DNA of 64,000 nucleotides, from positions 372,001 through 436,000 of the forward strand of contig NZ_BOOW01000006.1 of the NCBI RefSeq assembly GCF_016863435.1. Reading direction: 5' to 3'. This document shows, piece after piece, positions 34,865 to 44,236 of the stretch. The position numbers were made by a program, and so were the translations under genes. The notes beneath the pieces were generated by a model. That model did not search any database, was not told where the DNA came from, and saw nothing but the letters and a program-made list of their open reading frames with translations. Each line of letters opens with the position of its first letter. Position 1 is the first letter of the stretch. The stretch is from Sinosporangium siamense (GTDB lineage Bacteria; Actinomycetota; Actinomycetes; Streptosporangiales; Streptosporangiaceae).

Positions 34865-35251
34865 TTACCTTTCGGCGTCCTGCGGATACCAGCGCAGCTC
34901 CACGGTGTTGCCGTCGGGGTCGGAGACGTAGACGGAGATGGCGTTTCCACGTGCACCGAATCGGCTCACCGGGCCTTCGAGGACGGTGAAGGCGCCGGAG
35001 GCGATGACCTCGTCCCAGTCGAGGGGGTCCACGGTGAGGCAGATGTGGTCGACGTTCGACTCGCCGCGAGGGCCGTGGACGATGTCGATGATGGTGTCCG
35101 GGGTGACCCTGACCGATACGAAGGGCGCCTTGCCCGCCCGCCACTCCTCAAGCCGGACGGGCTCCAGCCCGAGCAGCCCGTTGTAGAAGCCGAGGGAACG
35201 CTCGACGTCCTCAACATTGATCACCAGGTGGTCGAAGGCTTTCACCCGCAT
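34865..35251 (-). CDS. VOC (glyoxalase/bleomycin-resistance) family protein
   Basis: 128 residues of paired beta-alpha-beta-beta-beta modules: F-D-H-L-V-I-N-V-E-D-V-E-R-S-L-G-F-Y at the start, H-I-C-L in the middle and V-E-L-R-W-Y-P at the end. These carry two histidines and a glutamate in metal-site positions. It could be a dioxygenase-, glyoxalase- or resistance-type member; nothing fixes the substrate. It lies between the two MFS copies on the opposite strand. Confidence 0.87.
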   Translation of the reverse strand: MRVKAFDHLVINVEDVERSLGFYNGLLGLEPVRLEEWRAGKAPFVSVRVTPDTIIDIVHGPRGESNVDHICLTVDPLDWDEVIASGAFTVLEGPVSRFGARGNAISVYVSDPDGNTVELRWYPQDAER

Positions 35252-35369
35252 TTTCCGCTCCTCAAGCCCCTCAATATGCCGGTCCTCGTGACCATACCCG
35301 GCGGCGCAAGAGCCCGTTGATCAGCGTAGTGTGCCCCACCCCCGGACCCCCGGGAGGCACCCCCCTTCT

Positions 35370-35396
35370 CAAGTGGTAATTTGGCTTTGCCACTTG
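35370..35396. promoter_or_regulatory. Dyad CAAGTGG-N13-CCACTTG before MFS copy 2
   Basis: Perfect 7-bp arms with a 13-nt spacer, 125 bp before the second MFS start, in the divergent region with the VOC gene. Could be an operator or a hairpin in the leader. Confidence 0.4.
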
Positions 35397-35521
35397 GTGC
35401 CCGTCCACTCCCCGGCGAGGCCCGTGGGAGCGGGGTTCCCCCCTGGCCTTCGCCTGCGGTCCAAGCATGGCACGGTCCCCCACGCGACCCTCTGGGACCG
35501 ACCCGAGAGGGAACCACGAGC

Positions 35522-36931
35522 GTGACCAATCGCCGTACCCCCGTCGTCGCGGGCCTCATGCTCAGCTCCGCCCTCTCCGCGGTCGACTCCACGATGGTGG
35601 CGACAGCCGTACCCTCCGTCGTCCGCGACCTCGGGTCCTTCTCCCTCTTCCCCTGGGTGATCGCCGCCTACATGCTCACCCAGGCGGTCTTCACCCCGAT
35701 CTACGGCCGCCTGGCCGACGTGTACGGGCGCAAACCGCTCCTCATCATCGGAATGAGCATCTTCCTGGCCGGCACCCTCCTGTCCGGACTCGCCTGGAAC
35801 ATGCCGGTGCTCATCCTCGCCCGAGCTCTTCAAGGCATCGGCGCCGGAGCCCTCCAGCCCATCACCCAGGTCCTCGCCGCCGACCTCTACCCACTCCACG
35901 AACGCGGGCGAATCACCGGCCTCCTCTCCTCCGTCTGGGGAGTCTCCGCCCTCCTCGGCCCCGCCCTCGGCGGCCTGCTCTCCGAACTGGTCTCCTGGCG
36001 CTGGACCTTCCTCATCAAAATCCCCATCGGCCTGGCCGCGATTCTCGTCATCGCGCTATGGCTCAAGGAATCCGTTCAGCGCCGCCCCCACCGCATGGAT
36101 ATCCTCGGCACGCTGCTCCTCATGGGCGGCGTCACCGCCACGATGCTCGGCCTCCAGAAGGAACTCCTCTGGCTTGTCGCCCTCGGCGTACTTCTCCTGG
36201 TCGCCTTCGGCTGGTGGGAGACCCGCGCCGCCGAACCCCTCATCCCCCCGTGGGTGTGGCGCGACCGGGTCACTCTCGGCTCATTCCTCGGCAGCCTTCT
36301 CGTCGGCATGATCCTCATCGGCCCCGCCGTTTATCTGCCGACCTTCGCGCAAGCCGTACTCGGCGCGAGCGCCGTCGTCGCCGGCTTCGTGCTGGCCGTG
36401 CAGTCCGTCGGCTGGCCCCTCGCCGCCGGGCTTTCCTCACGCCTTTACATGCGCATCGGATTTCGCGACACCGCGCTCGCCGGACTGGTCCTCATCGGCG
36501 TCTCGGCATTGATGTTCACCCAGCTCAACGAATCCTCACCTCTCTATTACGCAGGTCTTTGCACCTTCGTCAACGGAGCCGGACTCGGCCTCGTCTCCAG
36601 CGCCATGCTGATCGGCGCACAAGTAGGCGTGCCGCAGGAACAACGCGGCGTCGTCACCGGGGGAGTGGTGTTCTTCCGCATCGCCGGCGGTGCGGTAGGC
36701 GCCTCCCTCCTGGCCGCCGTCGCCAACAACTCGCTCGCCGACCGGCTCGCCGGCACCGGCTACACCTCCATCGACCAGGCTTCCCGTGCGGTCGAAGGCG
36801 GAGGAGACGAAGTCGTACGGCTGGCGCTCGCCGGAGCCGTGCACGACGTCTTCCTGGCGTTGATCGTGCTGGCGGTGCTGGGTGTGCTGGCCGTACTGGT
36901 GGTGCCGAGGAGATTCGCCCACCGGTCGTGA
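35522..36931 (+). CDS. MFS transporter, EmrB/QacA (DHA2) family, copy 2
   Basis: 469 residues, about 14 helices, paralogue of the 33364 gene. Long stretches are identical, e.g. F-P-W-V-I-A-A-Y-M-L-T-Q-A-V-F-T-P, and the motif G-R-L-A-D-V-Y-G-R-K is shared. GTG 35522 aligns exactly with the start of copy 1; the frame is open further upstream without similarity. The duplication copied only the exporter, not the GntR gene. The VOC gene is now between the copies. Confidence 0.92.
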   Translation: MTNRRTPVVAGLMLSSALSAVDSTMVATAVPSVVRDLGSFSLFPWVIAAYMLTQAVFTPIYGRLADVYGRKPLLIIGMSIFLAGTLLSGLAWNMPVLILARALQGIGAGALQPITQVLAADLYPLHERGRITGLLSSVWGVSALLGPALGGLLSELVSWRWTFLIKIPIGLAAILVIALWLKESVQRRPHRMDILGTLLLMGGVTATMLGLQKELLWLVALGVLLLVAFGWWETRAAEPLIPPWVWRDRVTLGSFLGSLLVGMILIGPAVYLPTFAQAVLGASAVVAGFVLAVQSVGWPLAAGLSSRLYMRIGFRDTALAGLVLIGVSALMFTQLNESSPLYYAGLCTFVNGAGLGLVSSAMLIGAQVGVPQEQRGVVTGGVVFFRIAGGAVGASLLAAVANNSLADRLAGTGYTSIDQASRAVEGGGDEVVRLALAGAVHDVFLALIVLAVLGVLAVLVVPRRFAHRS

Positions 36932-37021
36932 CCGGCGTGCGGAGTCAGGAGAGCAGTTCGCTGCGATTGGCGAGATAGCGGGCGTGGAACCGCTGTCGGC
37001 CGGCTCTCGTAACCTGTGGGG

Positions 37022-40000
37022 ATGCGATTCGGGGTGCTGGGGCCGCTGGCCGTGTGGACCGACCGGGGTGAGCCGGTCTCGGTCCCCGGCCGCAAGGTGC
37101 GTGCCCTGCTGGCCGACCTGCTGGTCCACGAGGGCCGGGTGGTGTCGTCCGACCGGCTGATCGACGATCTGTGGGGAGACTCGCCCCCGGCCGACCCCGC
37201 CGCCGCCCTGCACGTGCGCGTCTCCCAGCTCCGCCGCGCGCTGGAGAGCGCCGAGCCCGGCGGGCGAGACCTGGTGGCCTCCCAGCCGCCCGGCTACGCC
37301 CTGCGCGCCGAGACCGACGCCGCGAGATTCGCGGCCCTGATCGACCAGGCGCAGACCGCCCGCGACCCCCGGAGCCGGGCGGGTCTGCTGGCCGAGGCGC
37401 TGGACCTGTGGCGGGGAGGAGCCCTCGCCGACTTCGCCGACGAGGAGTTCGCCCGCGCGGCGGCCGGCCGCTGGGAGGAGCGGCGGCTGACCGCCCTGGA
37501 GGCATATGGCGAGGCCAGGCTGGCCCTTGGCGAGCACGGCGACCTGATCGGCGAGCTGGGCGAGCAGGTGGCGAGACACCCCTACCGCGAGCGGCTTCTG
37601 GCGATTCAGATGCGTGCCCTCCACCGTGCCGGCCGCACGGCCGAGGCCCTGGCCGGTTATCAGGATCTGCGCCGCCGGCTGGCCGACGACCTGGGGCTCG
37701 ACCCCGGCCCCGAGCTCACCGCTCTCCACCAGGCAATCCTGACCGGCGATCCGGCGGAGGACGCGCCGCCCCCGGCACCTCGATCCGTCAAACCCACCAC
37801 CAACCTGCCCGCACCGGTCACCGACCTGATCGGCCGCGACCACGCGGTCCAGCGGGTGCGCGAGCTGCTGGCGGGCGGCAGGCTCGTCACCCTGACCGGC
37901 CCCGGCGGAGTGGGCAAGACCAGCGTGGCCATCGCGGCCGCCCGCGCCCTGGCCGGGACATATGCCGATGGTGCCTGGCTGGTCGACCTGACCACATGGG
38001 ACGGGGAGGGTGACCCCGCCGAGGTGGTGCTCTCCGTGCTCTCCATCCCGGACACCCCCGGAAGCGTGGCATCGGCGGGGGAGCGCCTTGCCGCCGCCCT
38101 GCGAGACCGCCGCACGCTGCTGGTGCTCGACAACTGCGAACACGTCGTCGAGCCAGTGGCCACCCTGATCGGCGCACTGCTCCCCGCCGCCCCCGGCCTC
38201 CACATTCTCGCCACAAGTCGCGAGCCCCTCCGTCTGCGCGGCGAGACCCGCTGGGACCTGCCACCGCTGGAGGTGCCCGACACCGATGATCCGGCCCGGT
38301 TGACGGAGGCTTCTGCCGTACGCCTGTTCATGGCGCGAGCCGGGCTGGCCGCCGCACCGGAGATCACCGCGGGCGTGGCCGAGGTGTGCCGCCGCCTCGA
38401 CGGCATCCCCCTGGCCTTGGAGCTCGCGGCCACACGTGTGCCCGCCTTGGGCGTTCCGGAACTCGCGGCCCGGCTGACCGTGCCCCGAGATCGCTTCGGC
38501 CTGCTGAGCAGCGGCCCCCGCGACGCACCCGCCCGGCAGCGCACCCTCGCCGCCGTGATCGACTGGAGCTGGCGGCTCCTGACCGAGGCCGAGCGCGGTG
38601 TGTTGTCCGGCCTCGCCGTCCATGCCGGCGGATGCACGCCGGCCGGGGCGTCGGCGGTGTGCGCCGGAGGTGACGAGGTGTTCGAGCTGGTGGCCCGGCT
38701 GGTCGACCGCTCGCTGGTGGTGCGCGGCGACGGGCCGAGGTTCCGGCTGCTGGAGTCGGTCTCGGCGTTCTGCCTGGAGCGGCTGCGCGAAGCCGGGCAG
38801 GAGGCCGCCCTGCGCCGCCGCCACGCCGATCACTACCTGACCGTGGCGGAGGAGGCCGAGCCGCGGTTGCGCGGGCCCGAGCAGGGGGAGTGGCTGCGAC
38901 GCCTTGACGCCGAAGCCGCGAACATGCGGACGGCTCTGGACACCTTCCGGCGTGCGGGCGCGGCCGAGCCGGCGTTGCGGCTGGCCGGAGCCCTGGCCTG
39001 GCACGGCTATCTCCGCGGCCGGCTGACCGAGGCCCGCCGTGCCCTGGCCACCGCCCTGGCCGTGGACGGCGAGGCGTCCGCCGAGGCCCGCGCCAGAGCC
39101 GAGACCTGGCACCTCGGCCTGGCCCTACGGCAGGGGCAGGCCGGGCCGGAGCGGGTGGAGGAGGTGCTGGAGGCATATGCGAAGGTGTCGCACCCGGTCG
39201 ACCGCGCCTGGGCGGAGTGGTTCCTCGCGAGCGCGGTCATCGAGTTCGGCGATGAGACGGTCACGGAGAAGCTGCTGGAGCGGGCGTTGGAGACCTTCCG
39301 GGCATATGGTGACCGGTGGGGTGAGGCGGCCGCTCTTAGCACCCGGGCCATGCTCTCCCACCTGCGCCACGACCTTGCGGGGCTGGAGCACGACGCCCGG
39401 CGCAGCGCCACTCTCTTCGCCGAGCTGGGAGACGACTGGGGTGTGCTCCAGGCCACCGACTGGCTGATCGGCCTGGCCGACCTCACCGGCGACCACGCCG
39501 AGGCCGCCCGCCTGAGCCGGGCCCACCTCCGGGTCGCCGAGGACCTCGGCCTGTGGTCCGACGTGGCCGGCCGGCTGTCGTGGCTCGCCTGGACCTCGAT
39601 GCAGGTCGGAGACTACGGCGAGGCCCAGGAGCGGGGGGAGCAGGCGAGGCGGCTCGCCGCCGAGCACGGCCAGCGAGTCCACGAGGTCTTCGCCACCCTG
39701 GGGCTGGCCTTCGCCGCCCGCCGGGCCGGCCGGCTCGACCTCGCCGAGGAGCACCTGCGGTGGCTCCTGGCCACCGCGCGAGAGCAGGCCGGGCAGCCGC
39801 CATACCTCTCGATGGTGCTGGTGGAGCTCGGCTTCGCCGTCGGGAGCCGGGGGGACGCGGCCGCGGCCCTGGGCTTCCACGCGGAGGCCTTCGACGTGTT
39901 CCGCGAGCAGGGGTCGGCACACGGCATGTCCATGGCGTTGGCCGGCATGGCGGCGGCCTTGGTCGTGGACGGCCGGCCTGCGTTGGCCGCCCGGACCTTG

Positions 40001-40180
40001 GGCGCCGCGGGCGCCGGTCGGCGGAAGTCCGAGCGGTCGTCGTCCCCGTCGGAACAGGAGGATTGGGTCCGCATCACCGCGGATGTCCAGGCCGCCGCCG
40101 GGCCCGCCTTCACCGCCCTGTCCGATGAAGGCGGCAAGCTCACCCCCGAAGAGGCCCGCGCCCTTTACTTGGGGACATAG
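37022..40180 (+). CDS. AfsR/SARP-like regulator: wHTH-BTAD-NB-ARC-TPR
   Basis: 1,052 residues. The OmpR-type winged helix (1-95) starts F-G-V-L-G-P-L-A-V-W and is followed by a BTAD helical domain (about 100-245). The STAND ATPase has its P-loop G-P-G-G-V-G-K-T-S near 295 and Walker B L-L-V-L-D-N-C-E near 367. The C-terminal half is helical TPR-like repeats. This is the AfsR-type layout of actinomycete regulators of secondary metabolism. ATG 37022 follows GTGGGG; GTG 37016 is an alternative. No biosynthetic cluster adjoins it. The 3' end overlaps the convergent DHFR-like gene by 16 bp. Confidence 0.9.
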   Translation: MRFGVLGPLAVWTDRGEPVSVPGRKVRALLADLLVHEGRVVSSDRLIDDLWGDSPPADPAAALHVRVSQLRRALESAEPGGRDLVASQPPGYALRAETDAARFAALIDQAQTARDPRSRAGLLAEALDLWRGGALADFADEEFARAAAGRWEERRLTALEAYGEARLALGEHGDLIGELGEQVARHPYRERLLAIQMRALHRAGRTAEALAGYQDLRRRLADDLGLDPGPELTALHQAILTGDPAEDAPPPAPRSVKPTTNLPAPVTDLIGRDHAVQRVRELLAGGRLVTLTGPGGVGKTSVAIAAARALAGTYADGAWLVDLTTWDGEGDPAEVVLSVLSIPDTPGSVASAGERLAAALRDRRTLLVLDNCEHVVEPVATLIGALLPAAPGLHILATSREPLRLRGETRWDLPPLEVPDTDDPARLTEASAVRLFMARAGLAAAPEITAGVAEVCRRLDGIPLALELAATRVPALGVPELAARLTVPRDRFGLLSSGPRDAPARQRTLAAVIDWSWRLLTEAERGVLSGLAVHAGGCTPAGASAVCAGGDEVFELVARLVDRSLVVRGDGPRFRLLESVSAFCLERLREAGQEAALRRRHADHYLTVAEEAEPRLRGPEQGEWLRRLDAEAANMRTALDTFRRAGAAEPALRLAGALAWHGYLRGRLTEARRALATALAVDGEASAEARARAETWHLGLALRQGQAGPERVEEVLEAYAKVSHPVDRAWAEWFLASAVIEFGDETVTEKLLERALETFRAYGDRWGEAAALSTRAMLSHLRHDLAGLEHDARRSATLFAELGDDWGVLQATDWLIGLADLTGDHAEAARLSRAHLRVAEDLGLWSDVAGRLSWLAWTSMQVGDYGEAQERGEQARRLAAEHGQRVHEVFATLGLAFAARRAGRLDLAEEHLRWLLATAREQAGQPPYLSMVLVELGFAVGSRGDAAAALGFHAEAFDVFREQGSAHGMSMALAGMAAALVVDGRPALAARTLGAAGAGRRKSERSSSPSEQEDWVRITADVQAAAGPAFTALSDEGGKLTPEEARALYLGT

Positions 40181-40731
40181 ACGTGGACGACGATCCCCGA
40201 GGCAAAACGGTTGATGTCCGCAAGCTTCAGATGCGTCGTGTCAAACCCAGCCCCTTCGAACAGGTGCTTCCCCGCTCCCACGATGGCCGGGAAATACCAG
40301 AAGTGAAACTCGTCCACCAGCCCGTGCTCCACCAGGACACGGTCCAGCTCGCCGGTGCCCCACTTCAGGATGTTCTTCCCCGGCTGCTCCTTGAGTTTCG
40401 CGACCTCCTCGGCCACGTCGCCCTGGATGAGAGTGGCGTTCCAGGAGGTCTCCGTCAGGGTCCTTGAGGCCACATATTTCGGCATGTTGTTGATGTGATC
40501 GGCGTGCGGCCCGGACTGCGCCGACCACGCCTCCTTGAACCCCTCGTAGGTCACCCGGCCCAGCAGCAGGGCATCCGCCGACTCCATAAGCTTCGCGCTG
40601 TAGCCGGCGTGGTCCTCGTCCCAGTAGGGCCGCCCCCAGTGCTGCGGCTCCGCCCGCGACGCGGTGGAGGGGCGGGTGTCGTCGATGACGCCGTCCAACG
40701 AGACGAAGGTGGACTCGATGAGCTTGCGCAT
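40165..40731 (-). CDS. Dihydrofolate reductase-fold protein (RibD C-terminal-like)
   Basis: 188 residues. RibD-C/DHFR-like fold: start M-R-K-L-I-E-S-T-F-V-S-L-D-G-V-I-D-D, A-D-A-L-L-L-G-R-V-T-Y-E-G-F near 53-66, and I-L-K-W-G-T-G-E-L-D near 125. These proteins are common in actinomycetes and often have no proven reductase activity. ATG 40731 has GGGAGA upstream; the longer frame is unlikely. It converges with the AfsR-like gene. Confidence 0.87.
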   Translation of the reverse strand: MRKLIESTFVSLDGVIDDTRPSTASRAEPQHWGRPYWDEDHAGYSAKLMESADALLLGRVTYEGFKEAWSAQSGPHADHINNMPKYVASRTLTETSWNATLIQGDVAEEVAKLKEQPGKNILKWGTGELDRVLVEHGLVDEFHFWYFPAIVGAGKHLFEGAGFDTTHLKLADINRFASGIVVHVYVPK

Positions 40732-40912
40732 GGGTGTCTCCCGTCTACTTGGCGCCGGCCTCATGCCGTCCGCCTGACACCCATCAGCCTTCCGGGAGGC
40801 CCTTACGGTTTTCTTCAGGTCGCCTTACCGGTCTGCCCCGGCCCCGGGCGGGTGCTCCCTTGACGTCGTTCGCAGGCCCGCCAGGCCATCAAGGAATTGA
40901 AATAGGCGTGCA

Positions 40913-40930
40913 AGTTCGTACCAGTTCGTA
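40913..40930. promoter_or_regulatory. Direct repeats AGTTCGTA-CC-AGTTCGTA
   Basis: Two exact octamers one helical turn apart, 35 bp before a small ORF. One-turn direct repeats suit SARP/AfsR or helix-turn-helix binding, but the link to the AfsR-like gene nearby is only a guess. Confidence 0.35.
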
Positions 40931-40964
40931 GAGGCGCGGGGGAGGCTCTCCTAACGTCGTCGGC

Positions 40965-41093
40965 ATGCGCGGACTCACCTTGGAGGAAGTCTTGGGGTGG
41001 TCGGCGCCCGGTTTACAATTGGTTGTTCGGCTCCACGACATGAAGCCGCTGAACGCGCAATTGGCCGGTGGCTCGGCACTGAATCCCGGTTGA
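40965..41093 (+). CDS. Possible 42-residue protein, unknown
   Basis: Frame from ATG 40965 to TGA 41093 (M-R-G-L-T-L-E-E-V-L-G-W). GGGGGAGG lies 16 nt upstream, rather far. The composition is not strongly biased and no homologue is recalled. It precedes the thioredoxin-fold lipoprotein by 50 bp. May be spurious. Confidence 0.25.
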   Translation: MRGLTLEEVLGWSAPGLQLVVRLHDMKPLNAQLAGGSALNPG

Positions 41094-41144
41094 TATGGGG
41101 GCCCAAGCCGAGGGGTGAGCCAGGCGCGCATTAAAGTTTCTCCG

Positions 41145-41837
41145 ATGGTGCCTTACAAGTTCTGTCCGCCCCGCGGCGGTGTACGTCTACGCCGGTTTTC
41201 CGCAGTGCTTGCGTTATGTCTCGCCTCCGTTACCGTGAGTGCCGGTTGCTCCGGGATTCAATTGAAGAAAACCGAACGAGTGACGACGGTGGCCGATCTC
41301 ATCACCCTGCAGGCGGACGGCACTGTGCGCATGGCGCAGCCGGGGGTGAAAGCCCCGGTGGTCGAGGTCTACGAGGACTACGCGTGCCCGGCCTGCCTGG
41401 AGTTCGCCAAGGGGGAGAACAGCAAGTGGCTGCGGCACGCGGCCTTTTCCGGGGAGATCGTCGTCGTCTTCCATCCGTTCACGCTCTTCTCCGCCAAGAC
41501 GCCTGTCCAGCGCGCGAACTCACGGCGTGCATTGACGGCCTCGCTCTGCGTGCCCACCCCCGGCAAGTGGCTGGAATATCACGACGCGTTGTACGCCCAC
41601 CAGCCCGGTCCTTTCAAGCGGGGCGGATTCCCCTATAAGAAACTCGTGCGGCTGGCGAAGAGCACCGGCATTCCGGTGGAGCCTTTCTTCGCATGTCTGA
41701 AGTCGGCGGAGACGGCCAAACGCGCCGACAAGGTCACCGAGCTTGTCTTCGGCCGCGGAATTGAAGGCACACCCACGGTGAGATACAAGGGGGAGGAACT
41801 CGACTGGTCCGTGCCCTGGTGGCCGGAGGAAGACTGA
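41145..41837 (+). CDS. Thioredoxin-fold (DsbA-like) lipoprotein
   Basis: 230 residues. The N-terminal membrane segment ends in a lipobox V-S-A-G-C near Cys 35; the mature part is a DsbA/DsbG-like thioredoxin fold with active site Y-A-C-P-A-C near 80-85 and a cis-proline loop G-T-P-T near 215. It would act outside the membrane on protein disulfides. The region is lower in GC than its neighbours. ATG 41145 or 41115; the signal sequence is complete from either. Similar to mycobacterial DsbA-like proteins in layout. Confidence 0.82.
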   Translation: MVPYKFCPPRGGVRLRRFSAVLALCLASVTVSAGCSGIQLKKTERVTTVADLITLQADGTVRMAQPGVKAPVVEVYEDYACPACLEFAKGENSKWLRHAAFSGEIVVVFHPFTLFSAKTPVQRANSRRALTASLCVPTPGKWLEYHDALYAHQPGPFKRGGFPYKKLVRLAKSTGIPVEPFFACLKSAETAKRADKVTELVFGRGIEGTPTVRYKGEELDWSVPWWPEED

Positions 41838-42109
41838 TGTGCGCTCGTTGAGCATCCCGCGTGCCCCTTGGCTCGGGAAATGGCTGTCGCTGTCCAGAGA
41901 AGCCGGAGTGAAAAACGAGGCGCCACGTCACCTCGCCCTGGCCTGGGGTTTCGGGCAGGCTTCTGCCGTACTTCCAGTGTATGAAATATCGATTTCCGGG
42001 GTGGTTAGGGCGATGTAGTAGATCTGCCCATTAGAGAATGCTTAGCGGCCCATGGACGATGGGGAGCGCCCACACAGATCGCGACGCAGGCTGCCCTGGG
42101 AGGTCATCC

Positions 42110-42728
42110 GTGCCCGCTACCTCCACTCCCGCCCCCTTCGTCCTCGACCCCCTGACCGACCAGTTCGAACAGGCCGTGAAACTGCGAGAACTGGGTCCGC
42201 TGGTCCGGGTGGAGCTACCCGGCAGCGTGGACGACGGTCAATCTCATCACCAATACGGCCTACGCCCTGCTCATGCACCCCGAGCAACTCGCCATGGCGA
42301 AGGCCGGCACGGTGACGTGGGGGGCTGTCGTGGAGGAGACACTCCGCTGGCTGTCCCCGGTTGTCAACTTGCCGTTCCGCTACACCAGCGAGCCGGTCGA
42401 GCTCGCCGGCACGGCGATTGCCGCAGGCGAGGCGTTGCTCATGTGCCACGCGGCGGCCGGTCGCGATCCTGAGCAGCACGGACCCGATGTGCACCTCTTT
42501 GATGCGACCCGCACACAACGTCCACATCTGGCCTTCGGGCAGGGGCCCCACTTCTGCCTGGGAGCCTCTCTGGCCCGGTTAGAAGGCACTTTGGCGCTGG
42601 AAAGGTTGTTCACCCGCTTCCCCGGCCTGACACTGCGCGAGGCGAACCCACAACCGCTCTCATCCCTCATCTCCGGCGGCTTCACCACCCTTCATGCCAC
42701 CACGGCAAACGGCCCGGCAACGGCCTGA
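42110..42728 (+). pseudogene. Cytochrome P450 remnant with large internal deletion and frameshift
   Basis: From GTG 42110 (GGGAGG 6 nt before) 40 codons read as a P450 N-terminus (F-V-L-D-P-L ... L-G-P-L-V-R-V). Near 42230-42240 the frame changes and the sequence jumps to the I-helix end T-V-N-L-I-T-N-T-A-Y-A-L-L. Helices B to I, about 200 residues, are gone. The 3' part is well kept: E-E-T-L-R-W (ExxR), F-G-Q-G-P-H-F-C-L-G (haem cysteine) and the C-terminus. Not functional. An ATG at 42273 could still give a 151-residue haem-loop fragment. Confidence 0.87.
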
Positions 42729-42948
42729 CAGGGGCACAGCAGGTCGTACGGCGCAGCGCCCTTGCCCTAGACATGGGGCGTTTTACTCATGCCGGTAGGA
42801 ACTGGCAGGCCAAGAAGAGATCCAGAACCCCCGGGAACCAGGTACCGTCAAAAGCCACACGGTCATGAACAACAGGGGAATAGGCCGCGTGGGATGACCT
42901 GCCCGACTCCCGGGCCTTGGCCCGTACGACTTGAGGAGACGTTTCCGA

Positions 42949-44229
42949 GTGGCACGCATCGGTGACGGCGGCGACCTGCTGAAATGCACGTTCTGCGGGA
43001 AGAGCCAGAAGCAGGTCAAGAAGCTCATCGCGGGTCCAGGCCGGGTCTGCATCTGCGACGAGTGTGTGGAACTCTGCAACGAGCTCATCCAGGAGGACCG
43101 CGAGGCGGCAGCCGACGACGTCCTCCAGGAGTTGCCGAGACCAAGGGAGATATTTACCTTCCTTGAGCAGTATGTCGTCGGGCAGGACCGGGCGAAGAAG
43201 GCCCTCTCGGTGGCCGTCTACAACCACTACAAGCGCATTCGTGCCGGCCGGGGGAGCAGGCAGAAGGATGCGGTTGAGCTAGGCAAGTCCAACATTCTGC
43301 TGATAGGGCCGACCGGCTCGGGCAAGACCTACCTCGCCCAGACCCTCGCCCGGATGCTCAACGTCCCGTTCGCCATCGCCGACGCCACGGCCCTCACCGA
43401 GGCCGGCTATGTCGGTGAGGACATCGAGAACATCCTCCTTAAACTCATCCAGGCCGCCGACTACGACGTGAAGCGCGCCGAGACCGGCATCGTCTACATC
43501 GACGAGATCGACAAGATCGCCCGCAAGAGCGAGAACCCCTCCATCACCCGCGACGTGTCGGGCGAGGGTGTGCAGCAGGCCCTGCTCAAGATCCTGGAAG
43601 GCACCGTCGCCAGCGTGCCGCCGCAGGGCGGGCGCAAACACCCGCAGCAGGAGTTCATCCAGATCGACACGAGCAACGTGCTGTTCATCGTCGGCGGCGC
43701 CTTCGCCGGTCTGGAGCAGATCATCGAGCAGCGCGCCAGCCGCAAGGGCATCGGCTTCGGCGCCGTCATGCGCAGTGTCGAGGAACGGGAGAACACCGAC
43801 GCGTTCGCCGGCGTCATGCCGGAAGACCTGCTGAAGTACGGAATGATCCCGGAGTTCGTCGGCCGGCTGCCGGTGGTGTCCACCTTCCAGCCGCTCGACC
43901 GCACCGCCCTCGCCCGCATCCTCACCGAGCCCCGCAACGCCCTCGTCAAGCAGTATCAGCGCCTGTTCGAGTTCGACGGCGTGGAGCTGGAGTTCGAGGG
44001 GGAGGCCATCGACGCGGTCGCCGAACAAGCGCTGCTCCGCCGTACCGGCGCTCGTGCGACACGCGCGATCCTCGAAGAGGTGCTGCTCAACGTGATGTAT
44101 GAGGTGCCGAGCCGGGACGATGTAGCCCGGGTCGTGGTGACCCGGGACACCGTACTCAACAACGTCAACCCGACCCTCGTCCCGCGTGACCACCTCGACC
44201 ACCGGGAGCGTCACGACAAGTCCGCCTAG
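42949..44229 (+). CDS. clpX: ClpX, ATP-dependent unfoldase (orphan copy)
   Basis: 426 residues. N-terminal zinc domain Cys 13/16 and 36/39; Walker A G-P-T-G-S-G-K-T at 120-127; pore loop G-Y-V-G at 153-156; Walker B Y-I-D-E-I-D-K near 183-189; the ClpP-docking tripeptide I-G-F at 268-270. It is therefore fit to unfold proteins and dock on ClpP. GTG 42949 matches the universal A-R-I-G-D-G-G start and follows GAGGAG. No clpP or tig neighbours, unlike the usual actinobacterial locus, so it may be a second copy. Confidence 0.95.
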   Translation: MARIGDGGDLLKCTFCGKSQKQVKKLIAGPGRVCICDECVELCNELIQEDREAAADDVLQELPRPREIFTFLEQYVVGQDRAKKALSVAVYNHYKRIRAGRGSRQKDAVELGKSNILLIGPTGSGKTYLAQTLARMLNVPFAIADATALTEAGYVGEDIENILLKLIQAADYDVKRAETGIVYIDEIDKIARKSENPSITRDVSGEGVQQALLKILEGTVASVPPQGGRKHPQQEFIQIDTSNVLFIVGGAFAGLEQIIEQRASRKGIGFGAVMRSVEERENTDAFAGVMPEDLLKYGMIPEFVGRLPVVSTFQPLDRTALARILTEPRNALVKQYQRLFEFDGVELEFEGEAIDAVAEQALLRRTGARATRAILEEVLLNVMYEVPSRDDVARVVVTRDTVLNNVNPTLVPRDHLDHRERHDKSA

Positions 44230-44236
44230 GTCGGGC

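Larger units (their letters stand above)
40732..41144. other. Intergenic region with direct repeats and one small ORF
   Basis: Divergent region of about 410 bp. It contains AGTTCGTA twice (40913-40920 and 40923-40930, 10-bp period) and a 42-codon frame (40965-41093), described separately. Otherwise nothing recognised. Confidence 0.45.

Noticed and set aside
37022-40180. Pathway regulator of an adjacent antibiotic cluster
   Set aside because: The AfsR-like gene has no biosynthetic genes on either side in this window; global or distant role more likely.
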